A stretch of 40,296 nucleotides of DNA from a bacterium (GCA_021158465.1 JAGGUN010000025.1:1-40296); one strand, 5' to 3'; positions 1-8,195 are shown, counted from the stretch's first letter. Numbers and translations: made by a program. The notes: a model not told the origin generated them from the letters alone.

Positions 1-82
1 ACAGGTTCACATCGCACTGGATGTCGGCGAGGGGAGTGGACACACTGAGGAATATCCTTTTGATGGCATCGAGGAGGAGGCT

Positions 83-1261
83 CTAAGCGCTCATCATCCT
101 GCGTGCGAGCGAAACGACAAAGATGCCCATCGCAATCAGACCGAATAGTGCTTCGAGTATTACGACGAACTGTGCCCAGCCGCACGGGAACATATCACCA
201 TAGCCTAATGTGCTGAAGGTGACAACAGAGAAGTAAAAAGATTTCCACAGGCGGGGAAGAAAACCGATTTCGGCGAGGGTAAAAATATCTTTTCCTGTGT
301 GAAAGAATATATGCCCTGACAAAAGCGGGCAATTCGCGAATGCAAGAGCAAAAGCCACGATTCCAACTACTGCAGTGCGTAGAACAACGAGCGGTTTGAG
401 GGCATAAGCGAACAGATTGTCGAATAGCCAGTCTGTCGCTACCGAGATTTTTTGTCGTTTTGCCTTTCGCCTGCAGACAAGCTCTCGGTAGAGGAAGTTA
501 TCCGCCTCGGGGTAGAAGCCGTTTGCACGGTATAGCAGCTTCAGCTTGAGATATATCTCATAAGCGGCAGTATAGTCGTCTTTCTGGTTTGCTTCCCTTT
601 CTGCTTTTATCTTCTTGATACCCTTCTCCGGGTCGATGAATTTTGTGGCAGAGTTCACCGTTGCTCCATTAAACCTTGCCCATCCTAAATCAGCATTTGT
701 GAGGTTAGTTCCTGACAAATTGGAATTTTCCAGATTTGCCCAGTGGAGGGCAGCATTTTGTAGCTTTGCCATAAGGAGTTTAGCTTCTTGCAGATTTGCC
801 CCAAAGAGGTTAGCATTTTGCAGATTTGCTCCATAGAGGTCAGCTTCTTGTAGATTTGCCCTCTGGAGGTCAGCTTTTTGCAGATTTGTCCTAAAGAGGT
901 CAGCATTTTGTAGCTTTACCCAATTGAGGTTGGAAAAGGACAGATCAACTCTCCACAGATAAACTCCTTTGGCAAATTCTATCCTTGATAAATCAATACC
1001 CCGCAAGTCCACGCTGTTAGCCACTTCCTCAATGAATGGAAAATCTATCATTTTCTGATATTCCTGTATCTCACTGAGTTTTTCTTCTTCCTGTCCCCAA
1101 TTTTTTATCTCTGCTATCTCGTTGATAATTCCAATTATCTTATCTCTTATCTCCTCCGCAAATTTCTCCTCCGTCATCCCCTCCGGTATCTTCACTCCAT
1201 ACCTGGACGGGTGAACCCACCTGTCTCTCAATTCCACTATATGTTCTTTTGTGTATTCCAT
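83..1261 (-). CDS. Pentapeptide-repeat potassium channel
   Basis: The 392-residue protein joins a cytosolic helical N-terminus (about 1-80), a pentapeptide-repeat right-handed beta-helix (about 84-207, repeated A(D/N)LxxANLQxA pattern), a linker, and a two-helix channel pore. The first membrane helix is near 288-312. The selectivity-filter motif TLGYGD lies at 351-356, followed by the second helix (about 360-385). TxGYGD is the K+-selectivity signature of the Ion_trans_2 family. The likely role is a potassium-selective inner-membrane channel whose repeat domain senses or binds something in the cytosol; that gating role is inference. A possible promoter lies so close to the ATG that the message may be leaderless. 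It is not part of the neighbouring phage-like operon, which ends on the far side of the plus-strand gene. Confidence 0.85.
   Translation of the reverse strand: MEYTKEHIVELRDRWVHPSRYGVKIPEGMTEEKFAEEIRDKIIGIINEIAEIKNWGQEEEKLSEIQEYQKMIDFPFIEEVANSVDLRGIDLSRIEFAKGVYLWRVDLSFSNLNWVKLQNADLFRTNLQKADLQRANLQEADLYGANLQNANLFGANLQEAKLLMAKLQNAALHWANLENSNLSGTNLTNADLGWARFNGATVNSATKFIDPEKGIKKIKAEREANQKDDYTAAYEIYLKLKLLYRANGFYPEADNFLYRELVCRRKAKRQKISVATDWLFDNLFAYALKPLVVLRTAVVGIVAFALAFANCPLLSGHIFFHTGKDIFTLAEIGFLPRLWKSFYFSVVTFSTLGYGDMFPCGWAQFVVILEALFGLIAMGIFVVSLARRMMSA
772..930. repeat. 30-bp tandem repeat encoding pentapeptide repeats
   Basis: Near-identical 30-base units recur with the pattern cagatttgcc(c/t)..gaggt(c/t)agc. 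Each encodes two pentapeptides of the channel protein's beta-helix. The DNA-level similarity suggests recent expansion of the repeat by duplication, and it would allow unit-number variation between strains. Confidence 0.7.
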
Positions 1262-1268
1262 TATGCAA

Positions 1269-1297
1269 AATGTATCACCTGGTGTTTAAATGGTCAA
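1269..1297 (-). promoter_or_regulatory. Possible promoter of the pentapeptide channel gene
   Basis: On the minus strand TTGACC (1297-1292) is followed by a 17-base spacer and TACATT (1274-1269). A start about seven bases downstream would fall at or next to the A of the ATG at 1261, which leaves no room for a Shine-Dalgarno site. The only SD-like sequence (AGGTGA) sits inside the promoter spacer. The -10 match is moderate. Confidence 0.4.
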
Positions 1298-1339
1298 GCA
1301 AATTTTTCCCTTTTCTCGCGAGACATCAAAGAAAAATGT

Positions 1340-1367
1340 TTGCAAAATCAAAAATTATTGGTATAAT
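1340..1367 (+). promoter_or_regulatory. Sigma70-like promoter of the 162-residue unknown gene
   Basis: TTGCAA (1340-1345), a 16-base spacer and a perfect TATAAT (1362-1367) lie ahead of the plus-strand gene starting at 1404, in an AT-rich stretch. The predicted transcription start is near 1374. This leaves a short leader that contains the purine-rich AGGGGAGG ribosome binding site. Confidence 0.6.
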
Positions 1368-1403
1368 ATTTTATAGTCAAGGTCTGCGAAAGAGGGGAGG
1401 AGG

Positions 1404-1892
1404 ATGGCTGGGTTCAAGCCCTGTATCTGGCGGGGTAAAAAAGATGGGCGTATAATCTGCCGTAAGATTACCCGGCACGATGTCTATCTCAACGATACCC
1501 TGATTCCGGAGGAGCTTGCCACCGCCGATGGCTTCGATGTGCATGACAACACCGTCGACCCCGAGCTCTGCGATACCTGCCCTGTCTCCTTTTCACTCTG
1601 CCGATTCGTTATATTCAAGCTCAGAATTGTTGAGGTCTACGAGTGTGAGGACGATGTTAAGGTTGACCTCTATTTGAAGGGGAAGATAAAGGGGTTGCGT
1701 GACTTTGCTCCACTGAAGATTAGAAAGGTGGAAGCAACACACGCCACCTGTAAGATCTCCGGTTTTGAACTGACACCTTCGATGATAGATATGATATGCA
1801 CGGAAGGGACTATCTGCCACGATTTCGATTCTATCGGAGCGGCAGTTAAGCGGCTCAAAGCCCGAAGGGCAAAAAAATTTAAGAACTCCTGA
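1404..1892 (+). CDS. Cysteine-rich protein of unknown function
   Basis: I do not recognise this 162-residue protein. It has nine cysteines (7, 19, 56, 59, 66, 81, 116, 132, 138), including a CDTC pair at 56-59 followed by C66. That suggests metal or Fe-S binding, but no known arrangement is matched. There is no signal peptide or membrane segment, and the C-terminus is basic (about 149-160). The ATG follows AGGGGAGGAGG closely and has a good promoter upstream, which supports expression. It converges on the endolysin gene that ends the phage-like operon and may be host DNA just outside it. Both upstream and downstream neighbours are on the opposite strand, so it is probably monocistronic. Confidence 0.65.
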   Translation: MAGFKPCIWRGKKDGRIICRKITRHDVYLNDTLIPEELATADGFDVHDNTVDPELCDTCPVSFSLCRFVIFKLRIVEVYECEDDVKVDLYLKGKIKGLRDFAPLKIRKVEATHATCKISGFELTPSMIDMICTEGTICHDFDSIGAAVKRLKARRAKKFKNS

Positions 1893-1940
1893 CAAGAATA
1901 TTATACACCCCACTTGGTTGGGAAGCAACAGGTCAGAATG

Positions 1941-2354
1941 TCAAGGATGTTTTCTTCCCCATCTTCTTCTCGGCGGAGTGGTGCGTGCATCGATATGAAC
2001 GAAATTATCCTCTGGATAGTATCCGCAACCACCATCGCCAGCAATCCTTTCCGCCAGCTCATAGAACTTTTCATACTCCATCTTGTCGGGACATCTTATA
2101 TCGAGAGCTAACCCCTCGATGTGTGCTGAATGTTTAGAGCCACCAATCGCCCTATTGTATTTTGCACAGCGACATCCCGAGTTAATATGAAGAGGAAGTC
2201 CGACAGCCTTTCGAAGCTGTTCGAACTTCCTGATGATTGCCGGCTTCAAATCTCCTTCTTGCGTCCCGAATCCACATCCGCAACGGCACCTTATCTCGCC
2301 GACCGTCAGGTGTGGAGATAGATGGTAACCGTCAGGCAGCCTCTTTGTTCCCAT
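1941..2354 (-). CDS. M15-family peptidase, phage-type endolysin
   Basis: The 137-residue protein has the metal-binding pattern of the peptidase M15 D,D-/L,D-carboxypeptidase fold: SAHIEGLALD gives H78 and D85, and FVHID gives H120, the three expected zinc ligands. There is no signal peptide, so export would depend on a holin. It is the last gene of the structural operon, beside two small membrane proteins, which is typical of a lysis cassette. Its start overlaps the preceding 109-residue gene by 23 bases. It would cleave peptide cross-links or stem peptides of peptidoglycan to release particles. A cellular peptidase is possible but less likely here. Confidence 0.85.
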   Translation of the reverse strand: MGTKRLPDGYHLSPHLTVGEIRCRCGCGFGTQEGDLKPAIIRKFEQLRKAVGLPLHINSGCRCAKYNRAIGGSKHSAHIEGLALDIRCPDKMEYEKFYELAERIAGDGGCGYYPEDNFVHIDARTTPPRRRWGRKHP

Positions 2355-2661
2355 ACTTCCGCTGATAGCTTGCCCTTACCAACCGCTCAGCAAGTTCTCT
2401 TGTGTCATCTCTGTCAGGGAGTCCTGCTGCCTCAAGGAACTTATCGACTGCCTTGTTGAACCAATATGCTATCGGGTTGTTTGGGTAGAGACTTACGAAA
2501 GCATCGGTGATGTCATCGGCGATCAGTCCCAGTTCCTTCGCCCTGTTATAGCGCTCGGTATTCTCCGCCAGCCAGGGCTTAAGATACTTCCCCACAAGAA
2601 ACCCGATAAGGAACAGGATAAGGTTAATTATTCCACTTGTAACGATAAGCTTAAACCCCAT
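2332..2661 (-). CDS. Small membrane protein of the lysis module
   Basis: This 109-residue protein has one clear membrane segment near residues 6-30 (VTSGIINLILFLIGFLVGKY). It is followed by a charged, mostly helical cytosolic region and a basic C-terminus (SYQRKYGNKEAA). It sits between a second small membrane protein and the endolysin, overlapping the endolysin by 23 bases. Size, topology and place suggest a holin or holin partner, but no family is recognised. The call rests on context. Confidence 0.55.
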   Translation of the reverse strand: MGFKLIVTSGIINLILFLIGFLVGKYLKPWLAENTERYNRAKELGLIADDITDAFVSLYPNNPIAYWFNKAVDKFLEAAGLPDRDDTRELAERLVRASYQRKYGNKEAA

Positions 2662-2703
2662 TTTTACCCCCTTGTTTATGGTATTTGTCTTTGACTGTTT
2701 TTC

Positions 2704-2976
2704 TCACCCTGCCAACCTCCAGATAACGAATACAATCCCTGAGCCGAATAGGAGTGTTATCAGTCGTTCGATTATGCCCAGCATTCTTATCTGCCCTCGG
2801 CGTTTATCAGCCTCAATTTCCAGTCTTCTGACACGCCTCATAAGACCGTTATCTCCGTTTCCTTTGAGGCACTGCTCTATCTCATCGAGTTCATCGACCA
2901 CATACTGCATAAACCGCAATAGGAGAACATCTTTGTTGTTCTCATTCAGCTTTGTCGGTATGGTGAACCTCCGCAT
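2704..2976 (-). CDS. Holin-like protein with C-terminal anchor
   Basis: The 90-residue protein has a charged helical N-terminal two-thirds with coiled-coil character (about 22-65) and one membrane segment at about 68-88 (GIIERLITLLFGSGIVFVIW). This layout is that of XhlA-type phage lysis proteins, which are short coiled coils with a C-terminal anchor that work with a holin. It follows the BppU-like gene by 9 bases and precedes the other small membrane gene by 42. Sequence homology to XhlA is inferred from layout only. Confidence 0.55.
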   Translation of the reverse strand: MRRFTIPTKLNENNKDVLLLRFMQYVVDELDEIEQCLKGNGDNGLMRRVRRLEIEADKRRGQIRMLGIIERLITLLFGSGIVFVIWRLAG

Positions 2977-2985
2977 TTTTACTCC

Positions 2986-3642
2986 CTACCTTGTTATATC
3001 CGCTTTGACCTTGACCTCTCCTTTCCAGATAGTTCTCACCGCTCCGGTGGTTTCATCTGGACCCGGAGGGAAGACAAGTTGTATATCGCCGATATATCGA
3101 AGCGGCGGGATTTCTGTCTCCGCTGCGGTCAGGGAGATTTTCCCCTCGTTCCCGCCAAGAAGCTCAATTGGCTTTTGAAGCACATATTCCGTATCGGTGT
3201 CATCCTGTTTGATAGAGAAGGTCCCGGTTGTCTCCGATATGTCCACAGGGTCGCCGTTTGCATCGTAGACGGCAAAGGTTATCTCGACACTGTCTCCCCT
3301 GAAGAACTCAAGTGGCTTTGTAGCCTCAAGTGAGGTCAGATATTTTGTCTGCTCCATCGCCAGAACCATCCCGAGTGGTGTAGCTTTGTATCGGCTATAC
3401 GGATAGTGGACACCACCGACAAAGTCATCTACTGTCGGGTCGTTCGACAAGCCAACATATACGAACTCCTCATCATTGAGAAGCTCGTCGGGAACTTCTG
3501 CACGATACCAACCATAGCCGATGCTGGTCATATCGTAGCTGCTTTCCTCCCCCGATGACAGAGCTATTACCCGCAGCGTCGGAGACAGGGTGTTGATGGG
3601 ATTACCATCACTGTCCTCGAAGTATGCACACAAATATCCCAT
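2986..3642 (-). CDS. BppU-like baseplate/receptor-binding protein
   Basis: The second half of this 218-residue protein (about 108-215) has the look of the BppU N-terminal domain of siphophage baseplates: an FFRGDSVEITFAVYDANGDP strand-turn start, then an FSIKQDDTD strand and a terminal KGEVKVKADITR strand. The first half is a separate small beta domain of unknown type (DSDGNPINTLSPTLRV...). It follows the fibre-like gene by one base and has an AGGAGG ribosome site at its ATG. The likely role is building the adsorption tip of the particle. Confidence 0.65.
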   Translation of the reverse strand: MGYLCAYFEDSDGNPINTLSPTLRVIALSSGEESSYDMTSIGYGWYRAEVPDELLNDEEFVYVGLSNDPTVDDFVGGVHYPYSRYKATPLGMVLAMEQTKYLTSLEATKPLEFFRGDSVEITFAVYDANGDPVDISETTGTFSIKQDDTDTEYVLQKPIELLGGNEGKISLTAAETEIPPLRYIGDIQLVFPPGPDETTGAVRTIWKGEVKVKADITR

Positions 3643-3643
3643 A

Positions 3644-4891
3644 TTAGTATCCTCCTATCGGATGTAAGGTTCCGAACTCATCCATCCAGAAATGCCTGCG
3701 AATTGCTGGTCTCTCCTCATATTCGACGACCAACTTCGGATGTTTTGATGTGTCAGAATGGTCAGAGGAATAAAAGGCGTTATAAGAGGGATATATCTCC
3801 GATTTGAGAACTATAAACCCATAGTTTGCCCATGTTCCGTTGACCCAGTTTTGGACCGCAACCTTGGCGTCGAATATGGCATCTTTGTGTGTTCCTACCC
3901 ACACAGTATCGAGTAGGTCGGAGTAATCTCCGCCGGCTGTTTCCCAGCTATTCGGATAATCATAACAGTTCCAAGTTGCTCCAACAGGTGGGTCATGAGT
4001 GAATATTCCTTCTACCCAGCTGTGCGTGAGCCTGTATAGTTCGTGGTTCCCTGAACCGCTACCTGCTGGATATCCGTATAGGATGAAGGTTGCCGATATG
4101 ATATTTGCTCCCGCTGGTATCCCAGAAAGGTTGAATTGAACAAGAGCTCTCTGCATCTTTTCGGAGTCGTTCTTCACTTGCATTGCCTTAAAAGAGCCAT
4201 AGCTATAAGACGGATGTTCTTGGGCAATCATTGTGTCCTTGCCTTCATCTGCATCCGGCTGGATTGTTATCGTTGGGTCGATTGTTATCGGGAAAACGGC
4301 GGTGTCGAGAAACTCCTCAGGCAAGCTAAACGATAACCAGCGTCCATCGAATATAGTCGAGGCAAGGACGGGTGAAAGCATAACATCTTCCCTGCTATCA
4401 TAAGCAGATACACCCGAGAAGGCTATCTTCCCTGCTGCAAAACAGCCCTTCTCTCTCGCTGGTCGGTGCGGATACCCAACGATCGAAAAGCGGAAATCGG
4501 CAAGAGCAGAGCGGTTCTTGAATATTACCCGCTTCTCAACACCGGTGTTCTTGACGACAAACTCAATATCCACACCATCTTTTATCTCCCGAAATAGGAT
4601 ATGCTGGTTATCGATGAGAGCAGGTTTTGTCCTGCCCAGCCCATCGATGTATAGCCCCCAGAAGCCACATTCGACTATATCCCGGATGAGCAGGAACGGT
4701 GTATTTGTCGAGCGAGGTGAAAACCAGTAGGTATATCTGTCGCCGCCGATGACGATATTGTATCGGTTGTTTGACATTGCTTGAAACTCAACAGGATAGA
4801 AATTCCCCGATTTATCTCTCCAGAACCGCCTGCGAGGAGTGATGACGAATTTATTGCCCTCTTTGTGTGTTGTCGAATTGATGATTTTCAT
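3644..4891 (-). CDS. DNRLRE-domain fibre-like protein
   Basis: The 415-residue protein has a DNRLRE-type beta domain at roughly 215-385, recognised from RALVQFNLSGIPAGANIISA, the following beta strands and a terminal VQNWVNGTW segment. Such domains occur in exported surface proteins and some phage fibres. The same short motif, RRxFWxDxxGxxxPx, occurs near the N-terminus (PRRRFWRDKSGNFYPV) and at the very C-terminus (IRRHFWMDEFGTLHPI). This points to a duplicated attachment motif. There is no signal peptide. It overlaps the hub-like gene by 4 bases. Within a virus-derived operon a tail fibre or spike is the best reading. Confidence 0.65.
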   Translation of the reverse strand: MKIINSTTHKEGNKFVITPRRRFWRDKSGNFYPVEFQAMSNNRYNIVIGGDRYTYWFSPRSTNTPFLLIRDIVECGFWGLYIDGLGRTKPALIDNQHILFREIKDGVDIEFVVKNTGVEKRVIFKNRSALADFRFSIVGYPHRPAREKGCFAAGKIAFSGVSAYDSREDVMLSPVLASTIFDGRWLSFSLPEEFLDTAVFPITIDPTITIQPDADEGKDTMIAQEHPSYSYGSFKAMQVKNDSEKMQRALVQFNLSGIPAGANIISATFILYGYPAGSGSGNHELYRLTHSWVEGIFTHDPPVGATWNCYDYPNSWETAGGDYSDLLDTVWVGTHKDAIFDAKVAVQNWVNGTWANYGFIVLKSEIYPSYNAFYSSDHSDTSKHPKLVVEYEERPAIRRHFWMDEFGTLHPIGGY

Positions 4892-6810
4892 ATCCCCTCC
4901 TGTTTCCTTGCGCGGATTGTTACCTCTGTGAGAGAATATTTTATCTGGTCTATCTGGAAGCAGGCGTCGCCTATTGTTGGATGGACGACCTTTATGAGGT
5001 CGCCCGGATAGCAGACAACTCCCTGGAGATTGGTAGCAAATGTTATGTAGGTTTGCGGAGAGCCGTAAAGCTTTTCTGCGATTCCTGATGCAGGTTCCGG
5101 GTCGATTAGCCAGCGAAGCGATAGCTCCTTCTCGATTATCTCCTCTGCACCGGGGATGACCACGGTTTTTCTCCCTCTGAACCCTTCCGAGAAATAGTCG
5201 TAGTCGTATAGGATTACAAGCCTTGTGTATACAGCAGGCTCTATCTCAACCTTTACTGTATCCTTCAGGATGATGGAGTTATCTCCTGCAGGTGGTGTAT
5301 CGTAGAAGCTCTTGAGCTCTGTTCCTGTTTTTGGTCTGGGGAATGCAGAGATCTTCCCATCGCCTCTCATAAGCAGGCGAATGCCAGTCTCCTCGAGCAA
5401 GCTGGAGACTGTTTTGCTGATATGTTCGGGCTTGATAAGCACCCTTCTTACGCCGAAGTCGGGCAGAGGTCTATCCGAGGTGAGGTTGTTTAAGCTCTGC
5501 TGGTCGATCCTGTCGTCCGTCAGTCCAGCTGCGTGCAGGAGGTATCGGATAACCTCTCGATAGTCGGCGTAAGGTTCACCTGCCGTGTGGATGACACCGT
5601 TGCAGTTGATGAATAGTTTCCCTGTTTTTCTCATGGGGGCAGGAGAGACAGTGGGGGTTACCTCCCCTTCACCCTTCTCGAATGAGCCGAAGGAATCGTC
5701 ATACCCTTCTGTGAATACACGAGAGATAACCGCATCCGCTGGCTCATCCGATGAGATGATAAATGCGAGCTGAACCTCCCTTGCAAGCTCAACCGACGGC
5801 GGGAACTCAAGCTCATACTCGCCGGTGGATTCTATGTCCAGCTGTGAGAGGATTGTATCGTGAAATCGGAAGATATATGCGGTCAGTGTGGCACCTTCTG
5901 GGAGCGATAGCTGTTCTACCTTGAAACGGATTTGAGACGGCTTGGCATCATATTCTCTTGCAGGCGTTTCCCTGAAGCCCACTATGAGCGGATTATCCTG
6001 GTCGAGCTTGGCAGAGCCATCATACCCCTCGACGAGCTTATACCAATCTGTGCTACCGTTCTTTATATCCTCGCCTTGAATACTCACCCAATCGGGGTTT
6101 GTCGGGTGGATTCCGAATACAAGCTTCCCCTTCTTTATCCTGAAACCGCAGATATCTTCCTCGTTGAACCGCTCCACATCCTCGAATCTGAACGCTTCAC
6201 CCCTCATCTTCAGCCATAGTGAATCTGTCTCCTCGATATGCCCCTTTGCACCGTATCTGGCATTTGAGGCGTCGAGTAGCACCGCAGGGATAAGGTTTCT
6301 TGCGTAGCCACGATTACACTCGCGAGCCTCCGAAACGGTATCGTGGTATCCACCGAACACGACAGGGATAACATCTCCCTCAGAGTTCGGAAATAGGACC
6401 CCATCTGGTTTCTCGGATGGGAAAAGCGCTTCAAGCTCGGGAATGCTTGCTCTTGCAGACAGCTCAAATACATACCTGTCGTAGAAGACCACCTCCCCCT
6501 TGCCTGTGAACATTTGGACGGTTTCCTCGATGCCTTCAAATGTCAGTGAAACGGTTATATCCAGTTTATCGCTTATGTGTGGGATGAAGAAGGCATCGGT
6601 CGCCTCACACCGGGCAATCTTTGTCCCGGACAGCTCAGGCAAGATGATGGAGCTCATCCTATACTCGATTACGCCAGGCTTGACAATTCCGGAACCTGTT
6701 GTTGAAAGTTTGAGTGTATCCTCTCCCGATGAGATATTGAACCTCCAGATGGGGGTTTCCCCTTCTGGTATTCCCAGCTTTTCCTGTATTGATTCAGGTA
6801 TTTCTCTCAT
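4888..6810 (-). CDS. Large tail hub-like protein
   Basis: At 640 residues this is the largest protein of the phage-like operon. It is beta-rich, with a segment IPVVFGGYHDT (about 148-158) of a type seen in tail-tip proteins. Its C-terminal third resembles baseplate hub/tail-associated proteins: a SKTVSSLLEETGIRLLMRGD strand-helix, a repeated beta segment, and a final CYPGDLIKVVHPTIGDACFQ stretch. I cannot assign a precise family. It lies after the small tail proteins and before the fibre, as hub proteins do. A purine-rich GAGG ribosome site precedes the ATG. A nozzle of a short tail is an alternative. Confidence 0.6.
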   Translation of the reverse strand: MREIPESIQEKLGIPEGETPIWRFNISSGEDTLKLSTTGSGIVKPGVIEYRMSSIILPELSGTKIARCEATDAFFIPHISDKLDITVSLTFEGIEETVQMFTGKGEVVFYDRYVFELSARASIPELEALFPSEKPDGVLFPNSEGDVIPVVFGGYHDTVSEARECNRGYARNLIPAVLLDASNARYGAKGHIEETDSLWLKMRGEAFRFEDVERFNEEDICGFRIKKGKLVFGIHPTNPDWVSIQGEDIKNGSTDWYKLVEGYDGSAKLDQDNPLIVGFRETPAREYDAKPSQIRFKVEQLSLPEGATLTAYIFRFHDTILSQLDIESTGEYELEFPPSVELAREVQLAFIISSDEPADAVISRVFTEGYDDSFGSFEKGEGEVTPTVSPAPMRKTGKLFINCNGVIHTAGEPYADYREVIRYLLHAAGLTDDRIDQQSLNNLTSDRPLPDFGVRRVLIKPEHISKTVSSLLEETGIRLLMRGDGKISAFPRPKTGTELKSFYDTPPAGDNSIILKDTVKVEIEPAVYTRLVILYDYDYFSEGFRGRKTVVIPGAEEIIEKELSLRWLIDPEPASGIAEKLYGSPQTYITFATNLQGVVCYPGDLIKVVHPTIGDACFQIDQIKYSLTEVTIRARKQEGI

Positions 6811-6827
6811 ATTCTACCTCTTCGCTC

Positions 6828-7217
6828 TTATTCTTCCTGCTTCTCGATGAGGGTAAGTTCGATGTCGAACGACAGCGGGTTACCGTGGTGGTTCGTGATA
6901 ATCGGTTTATCCTCGAGGAAAACGGGTATTCCGAGCAGTGTTTCGTCGAGGTCGAGGTAAAAGGATACTGCTCCACCGGAGATTGTGTATGCAAGTATCT
7001 GGAGTAGAGGTGAGAACTCTTCTTCGCTCATCCCGACGAACCTGAGGTGGAATACCCTACGCGTTTTACCGAGTTTGTATGTCTGCAGAACCCCTGAGTC
7101 CGTTTTCTGCACCTTGACATTTGCGATGAAATCTATCACTGTAGGTAGCTCTGGCAGAACGGGGAAGAGATACTCGAATGCCGGTTCCTCTGTGCGGTAT
7201 ATCTTAACCTGTGCCAT
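6828..7217 (-). CDS. Small tail protein, possibly distal-tail-like
   Basis: This 129-residue, beta-rich protein lies between the tail-terminator-like gene (overlap of one base) and the hub-like gene (17-base gap). That is the slot normally filled by tail tube, tape measure and distal-tail genes. Features include a hydrophobic FEYLFPVLPELPTVIDF segment and a C-terminal LSFDIELTLIEKQEE strand. I do not recognise its family. A distal-tail (Dit-like) or tube-like role is inferred only from position and size. Confidence 0.5.
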   Translation of the reverse strand: MAQVKIYRTEEPAFEYLFPVLPELPTVIDFIANVKVQKTDSGVLQTYKLGKTRRVFHLRFVGMSEEEFSPLLQILAYTISGGAVSFYLDLDETLLGIPVFLEDKPIITNHHGNPLSFDIELTLIEKQEE

Positions 7218-7660
7218 CAGTTGCTCCTTTCGAGGGTTTCTCTTGCGACAAACTCCGCCTTGAGGGAACCTATCGCCCTTTTCTCCTGTGGGGGTGCCTC
7301 AACCGTTATCTCCTTTATGCTGCTCGACTCAAACGCCCCTTCGAGCGTCGGATGTGAGATAATGTACTCTGCAATCGTCGAGAGGACAGAGAGTATATCC
7401 CTCTCCTGAATGCTCCTGTTCCAGTGTCCGTGTCGGAAGATGATGCTGTATGTGAGCCTATGCCTGAGAACGCTCTTCTTCCCGAGAGAGGAAGAGAACT
7501 CAGGTTTGTCCCCCTCGAACCTCAGGAATATCGCACCCTTGTGAAGCACTGTCGCCTCCGACTCCGCTCGAAAGACGCGCTTGACTGTCGGTATCCCTCT
7601 CGTCGCGGTCAGTACTCCCCGGAATATATGTTCCCTTGCATTGTCATAGAATGTTCCCAT
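7217..7660 (-). CDS. Tail terminator/completion-like protein
   Basis: The 147-residue protein has the pattern of tail-terminator proteins of the gpU/Gp17 type: an N-terminal helix, a central beta sheet (RLTYSIIFRHGHWN), a helix (ILSVLSTIAEYIISHP) and a final SLKAEFVARE strand. It lies 3 bases after the gp36-type connector gene, where this gene stands in long-tailed phages. It would cap the tail or join it to the neck. Its presence without recognisable tube or tape-measure genes is unexpected. Confidence 0.6.
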   Translation of the reverse strand: MGTFYDNAREHIFRGVLTATRGIPTVKRVFRAESEATVLHKGAIFLRFEGDKPEFSSSLGKKSVLRHRLTYSIIFRHGHWNRSIQERDILSVLSTIAEYIISHPTLEGAFESSSIKEITVEAPPQEKRAIGSLKAEFVARETLERSN

Positions 7661-7663
7661 TTC

Positions 7664-8176
7664 TCACTCCTCGTGATACTCTTCGTCTCCATCCTCAGAG
7701 AGTTGTCTGGATACGCCGTCGTAGCCGGAGTATTGTGAGAACGATGACCTCCTCGTTATTACCCGTGGTCCTGTTGTCTCTATAAGCTTCTTCTGTCCGG
7801 GTAGGGTAACCCGCGAGATACTCTTCAGGAACTCATCTGCCTCCTTTTTCCAGGCAACCGCCTTTTGGGGAAGCGAGCCGGAATCGTAGAGGGAGAGAGC
7901 TATCTGGTATGCCGCCTCCCTCGATGATATCCTGCCAAGAATTATACGGGAAAGTCGTGCCTCTGGTGTATCCCGTTCGAGTGCCGAGATAGGGTTATCG
8001 AAGAAGCGTCCGAGATAGGAAAGTATATACCCCTCTGCTTCGCGTACGAAATCAGAGACCTCTTCCTTTGATATTGCGAACTCGTCCTCGTTCGGGTTGC
8101 CGAGCTTAACCCTACCATCGACTGTCCGAAGTAGTCTGAGTACATCCTCTATCTGTGTGAAGTAGAACTCACCCAT
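7664..8176 (-). CDS. Head-tail connector, Mu gp36-like
   Basis: The 170-residue, mainly helical protein resembles the Gp36/DUF1320 connector family. It has an acidic helical start, a VREAEGYILSYL helix with a proline-containing loop, then an ARLSRIILGRISSREAAYQI helix, a WKKEADEFLKSISRV helix and a disordered acidic C-terminus. The gene follows the signal-peptide protein after a 46-base gap holding a strong hairpin. Together with the Mu-type portal and protease it supports a Mu-like head origin. It would form the adaptor ring beneath the portal. Confidence 0.7.
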   Translation of the reverse strand: MGEFYFTQIEDVLRLLRTVDGRVKLGNPNEDEFAISKEEVSDFVREAEGYILSYLGRFFDNPISALERDTPEARLSRIILGRISSREAAYQIALSLYDSGSLPQKAVAWKKEADEFLKSISRVTLPGQKKLIETTGPRVITRRSSFSQYSGYDGVSRQLSEDGDEEYHEE

Positions 8177-8195
8177 TTTCTCTCCTTACGGTTAG

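Noticed and set aside
1-82. Reading frames at the left edge, including an in-frame continuation after the channel stop codon
   Set aside because: Three frames are open over so short a stretch; none has a start or recognisable content. Stop-codon recoding is not supported because TAG ends other clear genes here.
1900-1928. Minus-strand TTGCTT-N17-TATAAT between the endolysin and the unknown gene
   Set aside because: The -10 is perfect but the -35 matches poorly, and it would only drive antisense RNA into the unknown gene; not supported as a real promoter.
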